64,000 nt of DNA, from positions 1,550,520-1,614,519 of the forward strand of contig NC_064774.1 in the NCBI RefSeq assembly GCF_011397635.1. The letters run 5' to 3'. Each line of letters opens with the position of its first letter. The stretch's first letter is position 1. Source of the stretch: Epinephelus fuscoguttatus (taxonomy: Eukaryota; Chordata; Actinopteri; Perciformes; Serranidae). The notes under the pieces are model-generated. The model was not told the origin of the DNA. It did no database searches and saw only the letters and a list, made by a program, of their open reading frames with translations. This document shows, piece by piece, positions 21,073-34,811 of this stretch. A program made the translations under genes and the position numbers.

Positions 21073-24000
21073 ACACATGCTCTGGCATCAGATGACCGGT
21101 GTGAACAGAGCTGCAGTGGTATGTCCGGTATGTGGACACGCACATTTAATTTCTCATAGCAGTGGTGGAAGAAGTACTCTGAACTTTTACAGGTACCAGT
21201 ACAACAGTGTAGAAGTCGTGCATTCAACATCCTGCCGGGGTCAAAGGGCAGAGCTATTAACAGCTAACTAAACTCACAGTTTTTAAGTAAAAGTATTCAT
21301 TGTGCTGTAAACTGCCTGTTATTATGTCTGACATGATCAGATTATTAATCCTGTTGCATCAATGTTACGCCCCGTTTCCACCAAACACTTTCAGTATGGT
21401 ACCTTTGGAACCAACAGTGACCCTTCAGACATGGTACCTAGACCCTCGGTCTGTTTAGTGTTTCCACCACAAACAGTACTCTTAAATGTGGGCGGGGTTG
21501 TTGCCACTCACTGCTCCGTCCAGCACTCACTGTATTTCCTCATCAGCGGTGACACAGATGGAAGTCTGCACCTGGTTGATCGTTCACAGAACAGGCTGCA
21601 GTGAGAGTCTCTCTCCATGGGATATTTAAAAACAGCAGCTTTGTAGCACACAGGAATGACGCTCCACAATGTTTTTTTCTTTCTCCGAGTGAGGATTAGA
21701 ATATATGGAGTTCACATAACTCAGTCTAAAATAACATATACTAGTCCATACTCATTGGTAGCTTTGTCACCTTCTACCTATGCCAGTCCTCAATGCCTAT
21801 GTGCAGTTTCACATAGATTGACCACGTCAGTGAGTAGAAAAACATGGGACAGACAGAATGACTGACTGACAGAATGACACACTGACAGTTTCTGTGATTA
21901 TGTACAGCATACCATACCATGACTTAGTCATACCAAACATTAGAAACAACACCAACATTGGTCCACAGGGGGAGCCACAGCGATCGGTCGCATTTTAGCC
22001 ATTTTGAAGCATTTTTCTGTTGTTATAGCGCCACCCAGTTGCCAATTAGAGTTAAATTTCTCCAGTCACCTTGAGGCGTCCTGTTCTACATATCTACCAA
22101 GTTTAGTAAAAATCCATATGGCGGTTAGGCCTAGATAAGAAATGAGCTCTCTAGCGCCCCCATTTTGTTTGATGGGGTCAATCATGGAGGGGTCCCCTCA
22201 GATTATGTGTGGTCATATGCCTACAAAGTTGCGTGGTGATGGGTGAAACCCTTGAGATGTTCTACACCTTTATGTGATGAGCCACGCCCTCCGCAATATT
22301 CATTGCCTTATAGAAGCTCAGTTTTAGGAAGTTTTCCAACTTTTGCCAAGAGGGAACTTTAGATATTGGTCCCTAGATTATGTTCACCCAGTTTCATGCA
22401 GATCGCTCAAACTTCCTAGGAAGAGATCCATTTGAAGTGTTTTTCAAAAATTTCAAAATGGTGGAAAATCTATATAAGCGGAAGTTATGGGTTCTTGAGG
22501 CAAATGTGTTCCTCATGAGGAGAGGCATCTCTGTGCAAAGTTTCATGTCTCTACGACATACGGGGCATGAGATATGCCCATTCAAAGTTTGACATTTCAG
22601 TGGGTTGCTATAGCGCCCCCCTTTGGCCAATTGATGTAATATTGCTTCATTGGCATCCTCCCATGACCCTCTACCACTGTGCCAAATTTCACATGGATTG
22701 ACCAAGTCAGTGAGGAGAAAAACGTGGAACAGACACACACACAGAGTTTTCATCATTATATAGTAAGATAAACACTTGAAGATCCACTCATTACTAAAAG
22801 TGTGTGTTATATAAAAACTAAAGTGATGGTCAAAGTTGTCACAGTGAAATTTAAGGTGATGGATTCACGTCATCAACTCATGCATTGAGTAACATAAGTT
22901 AACATTCCACCTTAAAAGTCGCCGGCAGTCGGCCCAGTGAATGAAGTTATTTGTTCTCAGACTCCAGCTGCTGTGAGAGGCAGCAAAACATCCTCTCATG
23001 TTAAAGTTACAGTTTACTAATAAAACTCTGCATGGCTCTCCAAAAATTTCAATGACGAAAAAGTGTGCAAAGGCCTTAAATCTGATAAGAAAAAAGACAC
23101 AATTCACAAATTAAGGTTTTACCTCACAATGTAAAATGCCATAGGCTTGTGCTAATTACGTTAGCATGCTATATTTGTTTTAGTAAAATGTGTTCAGTAT
23201 AAGACAATTGTTTTGTCAGTGAACCTTGTGAGTTGTAATGGAGCAAATTTTTGTAACGTTACCTTTGTTAAATGTCGCTGTTGTTCCTGGCTTCATATGA
23301 GCAGAGGAAATCTCCACTATGCTAATTTATACAATGTAAATGCCATAGGCTTGTGCTAATAACGTTAGCATGTTGTATTTGTGGGGAAAATGTGTCCAGA
23401 TAAAGACAAGTGTGTCTGTGAATGCTGCGAGTTATAGTGAAGCTGATTTGTGTACTTGTTTGAAATTGTCTGTCTGTCTGTATGTTTAATGTGTGTTTTG
23501 AACCCTTCCGCTGACTAGTGTTTTGCAGGTGTAACTGTTGATCAGTCTGTTTTTATAAAATTGCTTGTGACACCTCAAATGTGGCTTTAAGTTGCAGCTA
23601 AAAACATGTTGCCCGTTTCGTAGAAAATACCGAGATATATATCATGTATCACCAGTCAGCCTGTAAATACCGACATATGAATTGTTGTCCACATCACCCA
23701 GCCCTAATCCAGCAGATAGTGTGTTTCATTTTGGATCCCATCATAAGTTAGCCTCTGTTTCTTTTACTCTCACACACCTTAACACACCCTCATACTGTGT
23801 GTGCACGAGGTCACATTCCAGATCCGGGCAGCTTTCCAGACAGCTAGGTCCACACCAATCCCGCCGAGTCAGCGCACTGCACACACACACACACATGCAC
23901 ACACACACATTCCTCGAGCTGCGGCAGCATTCCTGGAGTCCTGTGCTCGTCAGCAGGACGGAGGTTTGAACCTGCGACCTTCCGGTTACAGTGAAGTCTC

Positions 24001-27000
24001 TTTGTGGCCTGAAAATTAATTATATTCTTTGACATCCACACTCTGACCGCGACACGTCGTCAGAGGAGAATAATAATTCAGCCTCCAGTTTTTCTTGAAT
24101 CGATACGAGAGTCACGTTTCATTTCCAAGTTTTGCTCATGTTTAAATTGACATTACGTATTTAAAACGGAGCCAGTTACTCTCTCGGGGGCCGTGTCCAC
24201 TGAAGAGGTTTTTCTTATGGTCAGCATTTGTTTATGCCTCCACGCCAGCGAGAGGCGTGGCCAGAGGCATTACGCTTACAGGCTGCCCATCCATCTGTCC
24301 GTTCCGTTCTCATGAACCGCAAGAGATTTTCTTTAAATTTGGCACAAACATCCACATGGACTCAGTGATGAAGTGATAGGATTATGGTGCTCAAACGTCA
24401 AGGTCACCGTGACCTTATGTCCGTCCTATTCTTATGAATGCAAAATCTCAAGAAGGCCTTGCGAGAATTTCTGTTAATTTGGCACAAAAGTCCACTTAGA
24501 CTTAACAATAAACTAGTAGGATTATGGTGCTCAAAGGTCAAGGTTGCTGTGACCTTGTGTCTGTCTTATTATTAAAAGTGTAAAATCTCAAGAAGGCCTT
24601 GAGAGAATTTCTTCAAATTTGGCACAAAAGTCCACTTAAACTCAACAATGAACTCATAGATTTTGGTGGTCAAAGGTCAAGGTTGCTGTGACCTTGTTTG
24701 TCTTATTCATGTGAATGTGAAATCTCACATTCGTCAAGGGTTTTTTTTTTTTTTTTAAACGTGGCACGTATGTCAACTTGAAATCAACAATAAACTGATC
24801 AGACTTTGGTGGTCATAGGTCAAGGTCACTGTGATCTTATTCTCATGAATTCAAAATGTCAAGAAGGCCTTGAGGGAATTTCCTCATATTTCACACAAAC
24901 GTCCACTCAGAATTCACGATAAACTAGTAGGATTATGGTGCTCAAAGGTCAAGAAAGCCTTGAGGGAATTTCTTAAAATTTGGCACAAACGCCCACTTGG
25001 ACTCAACAATGAACTCGTAGATTTAGGTGGTCAAAGGTCAAGGTTGCTGCGACCTCGTTTGTCTTATTCATGTGAATGTGATATCTCAAGAACGCACCAA
25101 GGGATTTTCCTCAAATTTGGCACATGTGTCCGCTTGGACTCAATGATGAAGTCATAGAATTATGGTGCTCAAACGTCAAGGTCGCTTTGACCTTGCATCC
25201 ATCTTATTGTCATGAATGCAAAATCTTAAGAAGGCTTTGAGATAATTTCTTCAGATTTGGCACAAAGGTCTGCTTGGACTCAGCAATGAACTGATGAGAC
25301 CTTAATGGTCATCGGTCAAGGTCACTGCGATTATATTCTCATGAATGCAAAATCTCAAGAAGTCCTTGAGAGAATTTCTTCAAATTTGGCACAAACGTCC
25401 ACTTGGACTCAACAATTAACTAAAAGGATTATGGTGCTCAAAATTAAAAGATTTTACAGCAGTGAAACTCAACTTATTTTTGCCCGGGGGCCACTTTTGC
25501 AAAGGAGGCCAGGGGCCAGTTAACAAACAAGCATTAATGATTATTACACAAATAACTAGCCCAGATGTCTGTCGGGGCCTGGGGATCCTCTCCTGACCCT
25601 TTTCTTTTATAAACAAGTTGTATTTATGCTTTTTATGCGCTCTGGGACATTAGTTACATTAAAATGACAAAAAGAATTCCCAGTGTGAATTAATTTGTTT
25701 TCACTGTGAAATAGAAAATGGACGGCGGGCCACCCAGCTCCCAGAGTATCAGTGTTTTAGAGGCTTTCTTCTAGGTGTGTTGGGGGACTTCAATTTAAGG
25801 CTAGACCTTTAAAATCCTGGTTATGTCTCTGGAAACATTCATCAGTGAGCACAACACCAGATTTATTTAACTTTGATAAAATGAGAAGTTTCAGAGGTGA
25901 TTCAGATAAAACACAGTCGGTGCTGTTCTGTTTTTCACTCAGCCTTTTTCAATGATTTCATAAAATACACTTGTACTCTAAACTATAACCGCAACTAAAT
26001 CAGGAAGGAGGAAACAGGAAGTGGCTCAGACAGACCAGGTGTACAAATTCCCCTGTCTTCTTCTCTGTCTGCATCATCACTATGGCAACCGTACAGCACT
26101 GCGTTTCCATCGGTGGGTGTTTCACCGACCTGCGTGTTTGTAGACAGGACAGTACAGCACCTGTTCCTCGTTGTATCTGTCCTGACACTGTTTTACAGCG
26201 TGTAAGGCGACACTTGAAGAATGCCTGTAAAACCCTCAGTCTTCAGTCGTTCTCGCGCTCCCCCGCTCTGTTTTTCTTTCTCTGGAGTTCCTGTCAGCCA
26301 GTTTCTTTTCACACATGAGGCACGAAACTTTGCTGTCTTCACGGAGCCGTAAAAGTGATGTCTTTTTGTCACGTGACATTAATCACTCACGGCTTTGTTC
26401 AGACATTACAGCACATTTATGCAAAGAACTGCGTGTGAGTGCAGTATTGGGCAGCATTGAAACATAGCATGATATGTGGATGTTTAGCTAACCAGCAGAA
26501 ACACTCACACCACTGTTCGACCCCGGCCGCCATTGAACAAAATGTCGCCTCAGTTGTGACGCCTCATGAAGGAGGGAAGGAGAGAAGGGCGCACACTCTG
26601 ATGTCACAGGACAAAAACTCTGTCTAGTTGTCAACACTGGAAACAGAGTTTCTGAAAATCGTTTTTGTTTTACACACACCATCCCTTTCCTTCCTCCCTC
26701 TCCTCCTCTCATTCATCCTTCCTTGCTCTCCTCTTCTCGTCTGTCCTGACCTCTCCTCCCCTCGTCAATCCTTCCTTCTTCTCCCCCCTCCTCTGTCCTG
26801 ACTTCTCCTCTCTTCCATCATTCCTTCCTCTTCCCCATCCTGACTTCTCTTCCTCTCTTCCATCCTTCCTTGCTGTCTTCCTCTCTCCTGTCCAGACCTC
26901 TCCTCCTCTCCTCCACCCTGACTTCTCTTCCTCTTTTCCATCCTTCCTTCCTCTCATCCTCTCCTCTATCCTGACCTCTCCTCCTCTCTTCCTTCCTTCC

Positions 27001-27272
27001 TTCCTTCCTTCCTTCCTTCCTTCCTTCCTTCCTGTCTTCCTCTCTTCCATCCTTCCTTCCTCCATCTCCTCCTCTCCTCTGTCCTGACCTCTCGTTCTCT
27101 CTTCCATCCTTCCTTCCTCTCCTCCTCTTCCTCATCCTTCCCTCTAACACTGTTGAATCCTGATTCCTCCCCTGAGAACGATTGCAGCTTAGACACACAG
27201 CTACTCATTAAAATATGCATGAGCACTAAGTCTCTTACATCCCTGCAACACTCCCTGCATTCATTATTGATG

Positions 27273-27307
<35 letters not shown>

Positions 27308-29273
27308 GCCGTAGTGTTTATTTGCTTTGTACAGCACCTGTTTTTTGCTGCATTGCACCTCTGTAATGTTTCCCACTGGAAACACGGCAGCGCCTGTGTT
27401 TGGATCCTGTCAGCTTGTTAGCTCGCTCAGCTCAGAATCTGACGGCTCGCCGTGTCATTACTGTCAAAACACACACTCGGCTCGGGTTAAAAGTCTTCAC
27501 AGGTCCACTTCCTGGGAACAGACTATACGAGGACATGAGTTATATTCAATGTTCATACTGTTTTCACTGCACAGCAGCTGCAGGGTCATCTTGGTTTATA
27601 TTTCCCCTGAAAAAAGTATCTAAGTTTAGGAATGGTCCCAGAGTTACTCTGATATTGTAGTAAAGTAAAAGTAGAAATACCACAGTTAAAATATTCATAA
27701 ACGCTAGCTCCTGTTAGCCTCTTTTAGCATTGTTAGCCTCTGTTGGCTTCTGTTAGCCTCTGTTTAGCTTCTGTTAGCCTCTGTTGGCTTCTGTTAGCCC
27801 CTGTTAGCACCCGTTTGCCTCTGTTTAGCTTCTGTTAGCCCCTGTTAGCACCTGTTTGCCTCTGTTAGCTTCTGTTAGCCTCTGTTTGTGTCCGTTAGCC
27901 CCTGTTAGCATCTGTTTGCCTCTGCTAGCTTCTGTTAGCCTCTGTTTGTTAACCCCTGTTTGCCTCTGTTAGCTTCTGTTAGCCCCTGTTTGCCTCTGTT
28001 AGCTCCTTTTAGCCTCTGTTTGTCTCTGTTGGCTTATGTTAGGGTATGTTATCCTCTGTTAGCTTCTGATACTCTTTGTAAACTTCTTTTAACATCTGTT
28101 TATCTCTGTTAGCTTCTTTTAGCCTCTGTTAGCCTTTGTTGGCTTCAGTTAGCTTCTGTTTACATTTGTTGGCTTCTGTTATTCTCTTCTAACCTCTGTT
28201 AGCCTCTGTTGGCTTCTGTTAGTTGCTGTTAGCCTCTGTTGGCGCCCATTGGTGTCTTTCAGCCTATTTTAGCCTCTGTTAGCTTCTGTTATCATATTTG
28301 GTTAGTGAACTTTGTTCAAACAGCACTTTGAACACTGTTTGTCTTTGAGTTTGGAGACCTCTGAAGTTTTCGATGTTGGTTTGGTTGGGTTTTTTGATAC
28401 ATAAAATGTAGTGAAACAGCAGCTGAGAGTAGCCATGTTTCCATCAGCCTTTTTAGATGCGAATCTAGAAGTATTGTATATATAAGTAAAATCCGCTGAT
28501 TCGCACAAACTAAAATACACTCGCTTTAGCCGGGTTTTGGTTGATTTGAAAAAATGTTGATTCGCAAAACGGGGGATGGAAACAGTTATGTTCGAATTAA
28601 GTCTGATGTAGCGCACCTCTCTCCATGGTGATATCCACACTCCGGGTCGGGAAGGCGGTAATGCATTTACAAGCTGGTTGCCAACCACCAGAAAACATAG
28701 AAGAAGAATGCGAGACTTGTTTTGTTTCCGGTTTTGTGGAACACTCGCACAAGTTCGTAGTTTTCACCAAAGTCCGTACATTTAATGGAAACAAACCACA
28801 TTTCCCAATGATTCGAATCACTTTTGGATGGAAACATAGCTAGTGAGTCAGTATCTACTGAACTCCACTCAGTAGATACACAAAGAGGAAGAGATGAAAC
28901 ATCAGCTGCTGAAGATCAATCCCTCACACATTCCTCTGATCCTCTCTCAATCTTTATTGATTCTGCACACACTCGCAGGCTAATCCAGCTAGCTAGCTCA
29001 CACACACACACACGCACGCACACACACACACTACAGACAGAGACCACATCTGCTTCAGTCTTTGAAGTGGTTTCCTCTGTTTCCAGTCTGACGGTAGTTA
29101 GCTCCGAGCATAAAACGCACAAAAACACACACAGTCACGGACACACACTCCCAAGTCGTCATTCACTCCCGGAGAGGACTCATTCATGCGCATGCATGCA
29201 CACACTCACACACAAACATGAGCACATACACACAGAGTCCGCAAGTGTGGGAACAAGTCAGCTGTTTTAATGT

Positions 29274-29319
<46 letters not shown>

Positions 29320-32300
29320 TACACACGCACACACACCAGTTTCAGGTTTTACAAGGCCATCAGAGGGAGAGAGTCAGTGGGTCTGCATACCACAGAAGAA
29401 GAGAGAGTTTTAAAAACAAAACAAAAGGGCAGCAAAGAAACACATGAAAAAAGAGACGCTTTTATAAATACATTTTTTACTGATTGTTGTTTTCCTAACC
29501 ATTAAGAGAAATATTTTTGTGACTACCAGCAGTGAAAAGTAACTAAGTACTGAGCTGAAGTATTAACTCACGCTACTTTCTACTTCTGGGGTGATTTTTT
29601 ATTATTATTATTTTTATTATTAAGGCTTAAAGTTATGCATAATTAAGGTTGGGGTTGCTTTAAGTGACAGGCTGTCTGCTGATAGTGTCCTCAACTTCTC
29701 AGTCAGACCCACAGCTTGTTCCTCTAGAGCTTGACCCTCTCGCCTAAATATGGTCACTGTTGTACATATGGTCATCATTTTTACAGTCTTTGATTTAAAG
29801 TTATTAAATTCAGCCCCACCTAGCCTCTCTTAGCCTCTCTTAGCCTCTGTTAGCCTCTGTTTGCCTCTGTTAGCTTCTGTTAGCCCCTTTTAGCCTCTGT
29901 TAGCCTCTGTTTGTTGGTGTCTGTTAGCTTCTGTTAGCTTATGTTTGCTTCTGTCTGCCTCTGTTGCCTTCTGTTAGCCTCTGTTTGTCGGCTTCTGTTA
30001 GGCTTTTTTAGCCTGTGTTTACCTCTGTTGTTTTCTGTTAGCCCCTTTTAGCCTCTGTTAGCCTCTGTTGACTTCTGTTAGCCTCTGTTTGTTGGCTTCT
30101 GTGAGCCTCTGTTAGCTTCTGTTTGTCCCTTTTAGCCTCTGTTAGCTTCGGTTGGCGTCTGTTAGCTTCTGTTAGCCTCTGCTGGCTTCTCTTGGCCCCT
30201 TTTAGCCTCTGTTAGCTTCTGTTGGCCCCTTTTAGCCTCTGCTGGCTTCTGTTGGCCCCTTTTAGCCTCTGTTGGCATCCGTTAGCCTCTCTTAACTTCT
30301 GCAAGCCTCTGTTTGTTGGTTTCTGTTAGCCTATGTTAGCTTCTGTTAGCCTCTGTTTATTGGTTTCTGTTAGCTTCTCTTTACTTCTGTTGGCGTCTGT
30401 TAGTCTGTTGCGTACAGAACCTTTAAATAAAAGATCTGAGTACTTCTTCCACCACTGACGGCCGCTGTCGTTAACGTACAGTTCAGTGCACCTACAACTG
30501 CCTCACATTTAAAGGCAGTTTTTGTCGTCTGTTTGATTGACGTGATATGATTTCATCTCTTGCAAACGTTTTTAAACATCCAAAATCGATCTGTTTTCTT
30601 AATGCAGCATGTTTTAACTGAACTGTGAGAAAACAACAGGAGTAGGGGGTCGGGGGAAAAAGAAGAAAAGGACATAAATTGGAAGCAGAGAGAGGGAGAG
30701 TTTAGATTTATGACAATGAGACAGAGAGAGAGAGAGACAGAGGAGGAGAAAGAAGGAGGTAGGAATTAGTAACAGACATAAAGGAAAGAAGGATGGAGAG
30801 AGGTAGGAAATTAGAAACAGAGAAGAGACAGAAGGGAGGTAAATGGGGGAGGAAAGGAAAGAGGAATTAAAAAGGAAGTGAGGACTGATTAAAGGAGTCC
30901 GGAGCATTATGGGATTGATCAGTGGTAGGAACTGATATGATGACACATAGAGAGATCTACAGATTAACAAGCCCAGAGGTCAAAGGTCATCTGGGGCCTG
31001 GTGAGGCTGATTGAGGAGTAGGATGGAGCCCCGGGGGTCGGACAGTTGGCAGATGGCGTGGGGAGGTTTTATCTGAGGTGAATAATTATTTACAGCCAAT
31101 AAACGATCTGTTCGGCACGTCACCGCCGATGCTTGATCAGGATCACTTGTGTTTGAAATGTGAGGACGTAAAACTCTGTGTTACGTTGCAGGATTGGAAT
31201 GCATTGTACTGAAAGGTGTTTCCAATGTTCAGTTAACATACATTGGAGAACAAAGTATTGGAAACACCTGTCAGCGTGATACGACGTGGCACAACACCAT
31301 CACAAACACGTCTCGGCATCAACAGATCGGAGCGGCTGCAGGGCTTCAACATTACACTCTACAGGTGTTTATATTTTTCTGGACACCTGAGTTTACATTG
31401 CAGGTTCCTTTCTCTTTTTTGTAAGTGTGGGGTACATTTATGACTGAAATAACACACAGGCTCAGGCCAAGAGAAGAGAATGAGGACTGATTGGTTTTGT
31501 GTCGACAACCTGAGGCTTCCAGGTAAAGAGAAAGTAAAAGAAAAGGAGGTGGAGAGACATAGGGGAGAAAACAACAAGAGGAGGAGGTGAACAGGTGAGA
31601 GAGGAGGAGGGAGGTGTTGAGTGTTTTGTCGCCTCCGGCTCTGGGTGAAGGTTTGGCCTCCCAAATTACCCCCCAGCAGCTCCTAATGCTGCCTGATGTG
31701 CGAGTGTGAGCCTGTGGGAGTTTCAGTGTGACGACCTCTGAGGTCAATCAGCTGTGAGAAAGCGTTGACCTCCGACAAACCTCCTGCTGGGCACGTTTCA
31801 GTAATCTTCTAGTCCGTCTGGTAATGCCGGTCCTTCGGTCGGCCCACCACTTTGTTTCAGACTGAAATATTTAAACGATTAGTGGACACTTTGCTTTGAA
31901 CTATGGTTCAGACGTTCCTGTTCCCCTCAGGGTGAACTGTGAGAACCTTGGTGATCCTCTGACCTTTCAACGAGCACAGTTTGTCCATTACTTTTGTTTA
32001 TGATCAAATACCTGCAAAAGTAATGAGCCTCAGCTACTTTGTGCTTGGTGCTAATTAGCCAATGAAGGTAGATGAAGGTAAAACACTCCAGAATTTTAAA
32101 ATACACCCTCCTCTTAAAGGGTGTGCCGTATCACCTCATTCACGATAACACGAGCCTGTGAAGTCGTCAAAATCCTGCCCTTGGACAGTGACTTGCGGCA
32201 TCAGAAACCAACAAAAAAAGCATTCTTTAACATCGGCGTGATACAAGGCCAGCTGCTGTTATAGTTTAACGGTGCCGGTGGCGTCAGGGGGAAACATGGT

Positions 32301-34770
32301 GGGACAGAGATGCAAGTTAAGGTGGCTAAAGTCCAACTGGGGCGGGTGGGAGTGGTGGTGGATGGGTCCAACAAACACACTTTCACCTGAGAAAGCCATG
32401 TTCATGTCCCGTAAGATTCTAACTTTCTTCTAAGTTTTCTAGCTAAACCTTATTTTTCCTAAACCTAACCACGTGTTTTTGTTGGGGGTAAAAAAAAAAA
32501 AACAACCCAAAAACATCGATTTGCAGTGTTGTACCGACGTAGTGCTTTTATTTTGAAAGAGACTGTGTGTAAACGTTACCCTGGAAATCCAGAGTTCTCG
32601 CAAGAGCACAATTTGAATCAGTAATCAGTAATGATGCTCATTACCCATGCCCTTGGAGCCGAGCTGCACCAATCACATCGATGTATCTGACTTGGCTTTT
32701 TCTCTAAAAGAGGAACAGAAGATGCCGCTCGAATCTTTCCTTTGCAAGAAGGACGTTTTTGCTGTTTTGCCGAGCGGATACGGCAGGAGTCTAATCTACC
32801 AGTTAGCTCCACTGATAGCGCTCTGGATACGCCATCCTGTGTATTGTTCTGATTGGTGGTAGTGTTATCCAATTGCGTGCAGTGAAATCTCCACCAGGTG
32901 GTGCCATGGATGAGAAATACACGAACTAAGCGGTGCAAATGAAGCGAGTTATACATACGCCTATTCTCAGGAGTTGAGAAATCTGAACTCCAACAACCAA
33001 TTGACCTATGGTTAAGTCCCACCCTCAAACGTGATGAGCCAATCACAGTGCGTATAGCCATTCCCATACACTCAGACATTCTCTGCCTGGACGTCCATTG
33101 AAATGCATTACAGAAAGTCAGTTTTGTTCGGTTTTATGAGCTTTTTCAGAGATTTGAAGTTTAAAAATGGTCAAACGGTGTGCATGGGGTACATGCAACT
33201 CTGACACAAGGTATCCTGAGAGGCTGGGCGACCAGGTGTATTTTTTACACTTTAAACCACATCTCAACCGAGAAAAGTGTCTCCTTTGGATAAAGTTGTG
33301 TGGTAACGTTAGACCACAACATCAACTCAACGTGAATAAGATTAACAATGATGTCTACATCTGTCCTAAGGTAAGTCAACATTGTGTTGGAGGCAACATA
33401 TTGTCACTTTGCTGGAAAGAAATATAAAGTTATCTTTAACATCTCTAGCTAACGTTAGCTAAAGTTAGCCTAATGTTAGCTCCTAGCTGCGTTGTTCATC
33501 ATGTCACCTTGTTTGCTGGGAGTTCATTAGCCTATTTTGTTCTAGTTTTGTACTTTGGTGATCGTACGTCATTGTTAGCTGTTGTCCAAAGGGCTCTAGT
33601 TAAGCTAACGTTAACTTCTGGAGCTTAGCTTCATTAACTTATCTGTAATGGCAGAGATAACAAAGGTTGGCAAACGTTATGCTGAATGATTCAGTGTAAA
33701 TACTGTAGCACCAAACTAACAGAGAGACACTCTTGGTAAAGATGGTAAAAAGGCCGTTATCCTTTTCTCATATTCTGAGCCAAAAACCTTAACTTTAGTG
33801 GCACTTTAACTTGTTGTCTTTGATGGTGACGGCAACCAGATGCAGTTCACAAGCGTACACTGTGACCTGTAAATGTTGGCTTGTAATTTAAGCTTTTCAT
33901 CGACCTTCTCAACAATAAAATGATGAATATATCCCTCCAATGCGTAGTTTAGGCCTTTTGGTTACTTCTCAATGACATCTGATCGTTATGTCCCCAGAAA
34001 TCCTGCGAAATGCCATGTACTGTGACACCTGCCATAGTGCCGGTCACTGAATGTTGATAAGTTTGTCCGAGTGAGTGGAGGGGGGTGTGGCATAGCCATG
34101 GGTCAATTCACACGTTGTCGCTGAAGTGTAGCGTCCACTCTCCAGTCCCCCTCGCGATAACACCATTAGCTAACATTTGTACTGTTAGCACTGCTAGCCG
34201 CTAGCCAATGGCTCATTTACCTCCATGTTGAGAGCCATGTGCAGACAACCTCTGAATCATAGATATGCTCTGAATGCTGTATGCAGGTAAAAATTTGCAG
34301 TACTTTTACTTGTAACAGAGTTGTAACATTTGTACACAGTGGTACTGCTACTTCCCTTTGCTAACATGCTCACAGTCGCAGTGCTTAACACACTTACGTT
34401 TAGAAGGTATAATGTTTACCATGGTGTGTTAGAATGCTATCAGCAACTGGCCTCGAATCACGCCGACGTTAAAGAGCGCCTTTTTCTGACGCCGCAAGTC
34501 ACTGCCCAAGCATTGGATTTAGCCAATTTCACAGTGAGACTGGGCCCGTGTTATCGTGAATGAGGTGATACGGCACACCCTTTGAGAGGAGGGTGTATTT
34601 TAAAATTCTGAAGCATTTTACCTTCGTCTATAAAACTGCATACCCCAGCTTTAACTGTTACCTGTCAGGGATACATGTGAACATTCACCTGTTGGCTGTG
34701 ACGTTTGAACTCCTGACGTCAGAACATTTGGTACATTTTCCTCAGAATTCTAAATAGAATGTGCTGCTCC

Positions 34771-34811
<41 letters not shown>

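Larger units (their letters stand above)
32062..34640. mobile_element. ~2.6-kb DNA element with ~200-bp inverted repeats, THAP exon and RecQ-like fragment
   Basis: The left arm (about 32062-32275) is the reverse complement of the right arm (about 34425-34640). Shared blocks include cagaattttaaaatacaccc, gtgtgccgtatcacctcatt and ggcagtgacttgcggc-like text. Between them lie a RecQ-like helicase motif (32680-32862) and a THAP-domain exon (33167-33370). THAP-type transposases occur in P and Kolobok elements. The outermost ends diverge, so no target duplication was identified and the superfamily stays open. Confidence 0.7.

Noticed and set aside
23945..23990. Possible tRNA gene on the minus strand
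   Set aside because: Only a B-box-like arm is present; no acceptor stem, anticodon arm or A-box could be traced.
26665..27385. Long open frames on both strands over the CT-rich tract
   Set aside because: The polypyrimidine minisatellite lacks stop codons by composition; the peptides are pure repeats ([14 protein letters not shown]).
28824..29270. 148-codon + strand frame
   Set aside because: It runs through CA repeats ([10 protein letters not shown]) and the end of a MITE; no recognisable domain or splice structure.
33167..33427. THAP frame as a functional host gene
   Set aside because: The finger lacks its final His-Phe exon in the window and lies between long inverted repeats, which points to a transposon relic.
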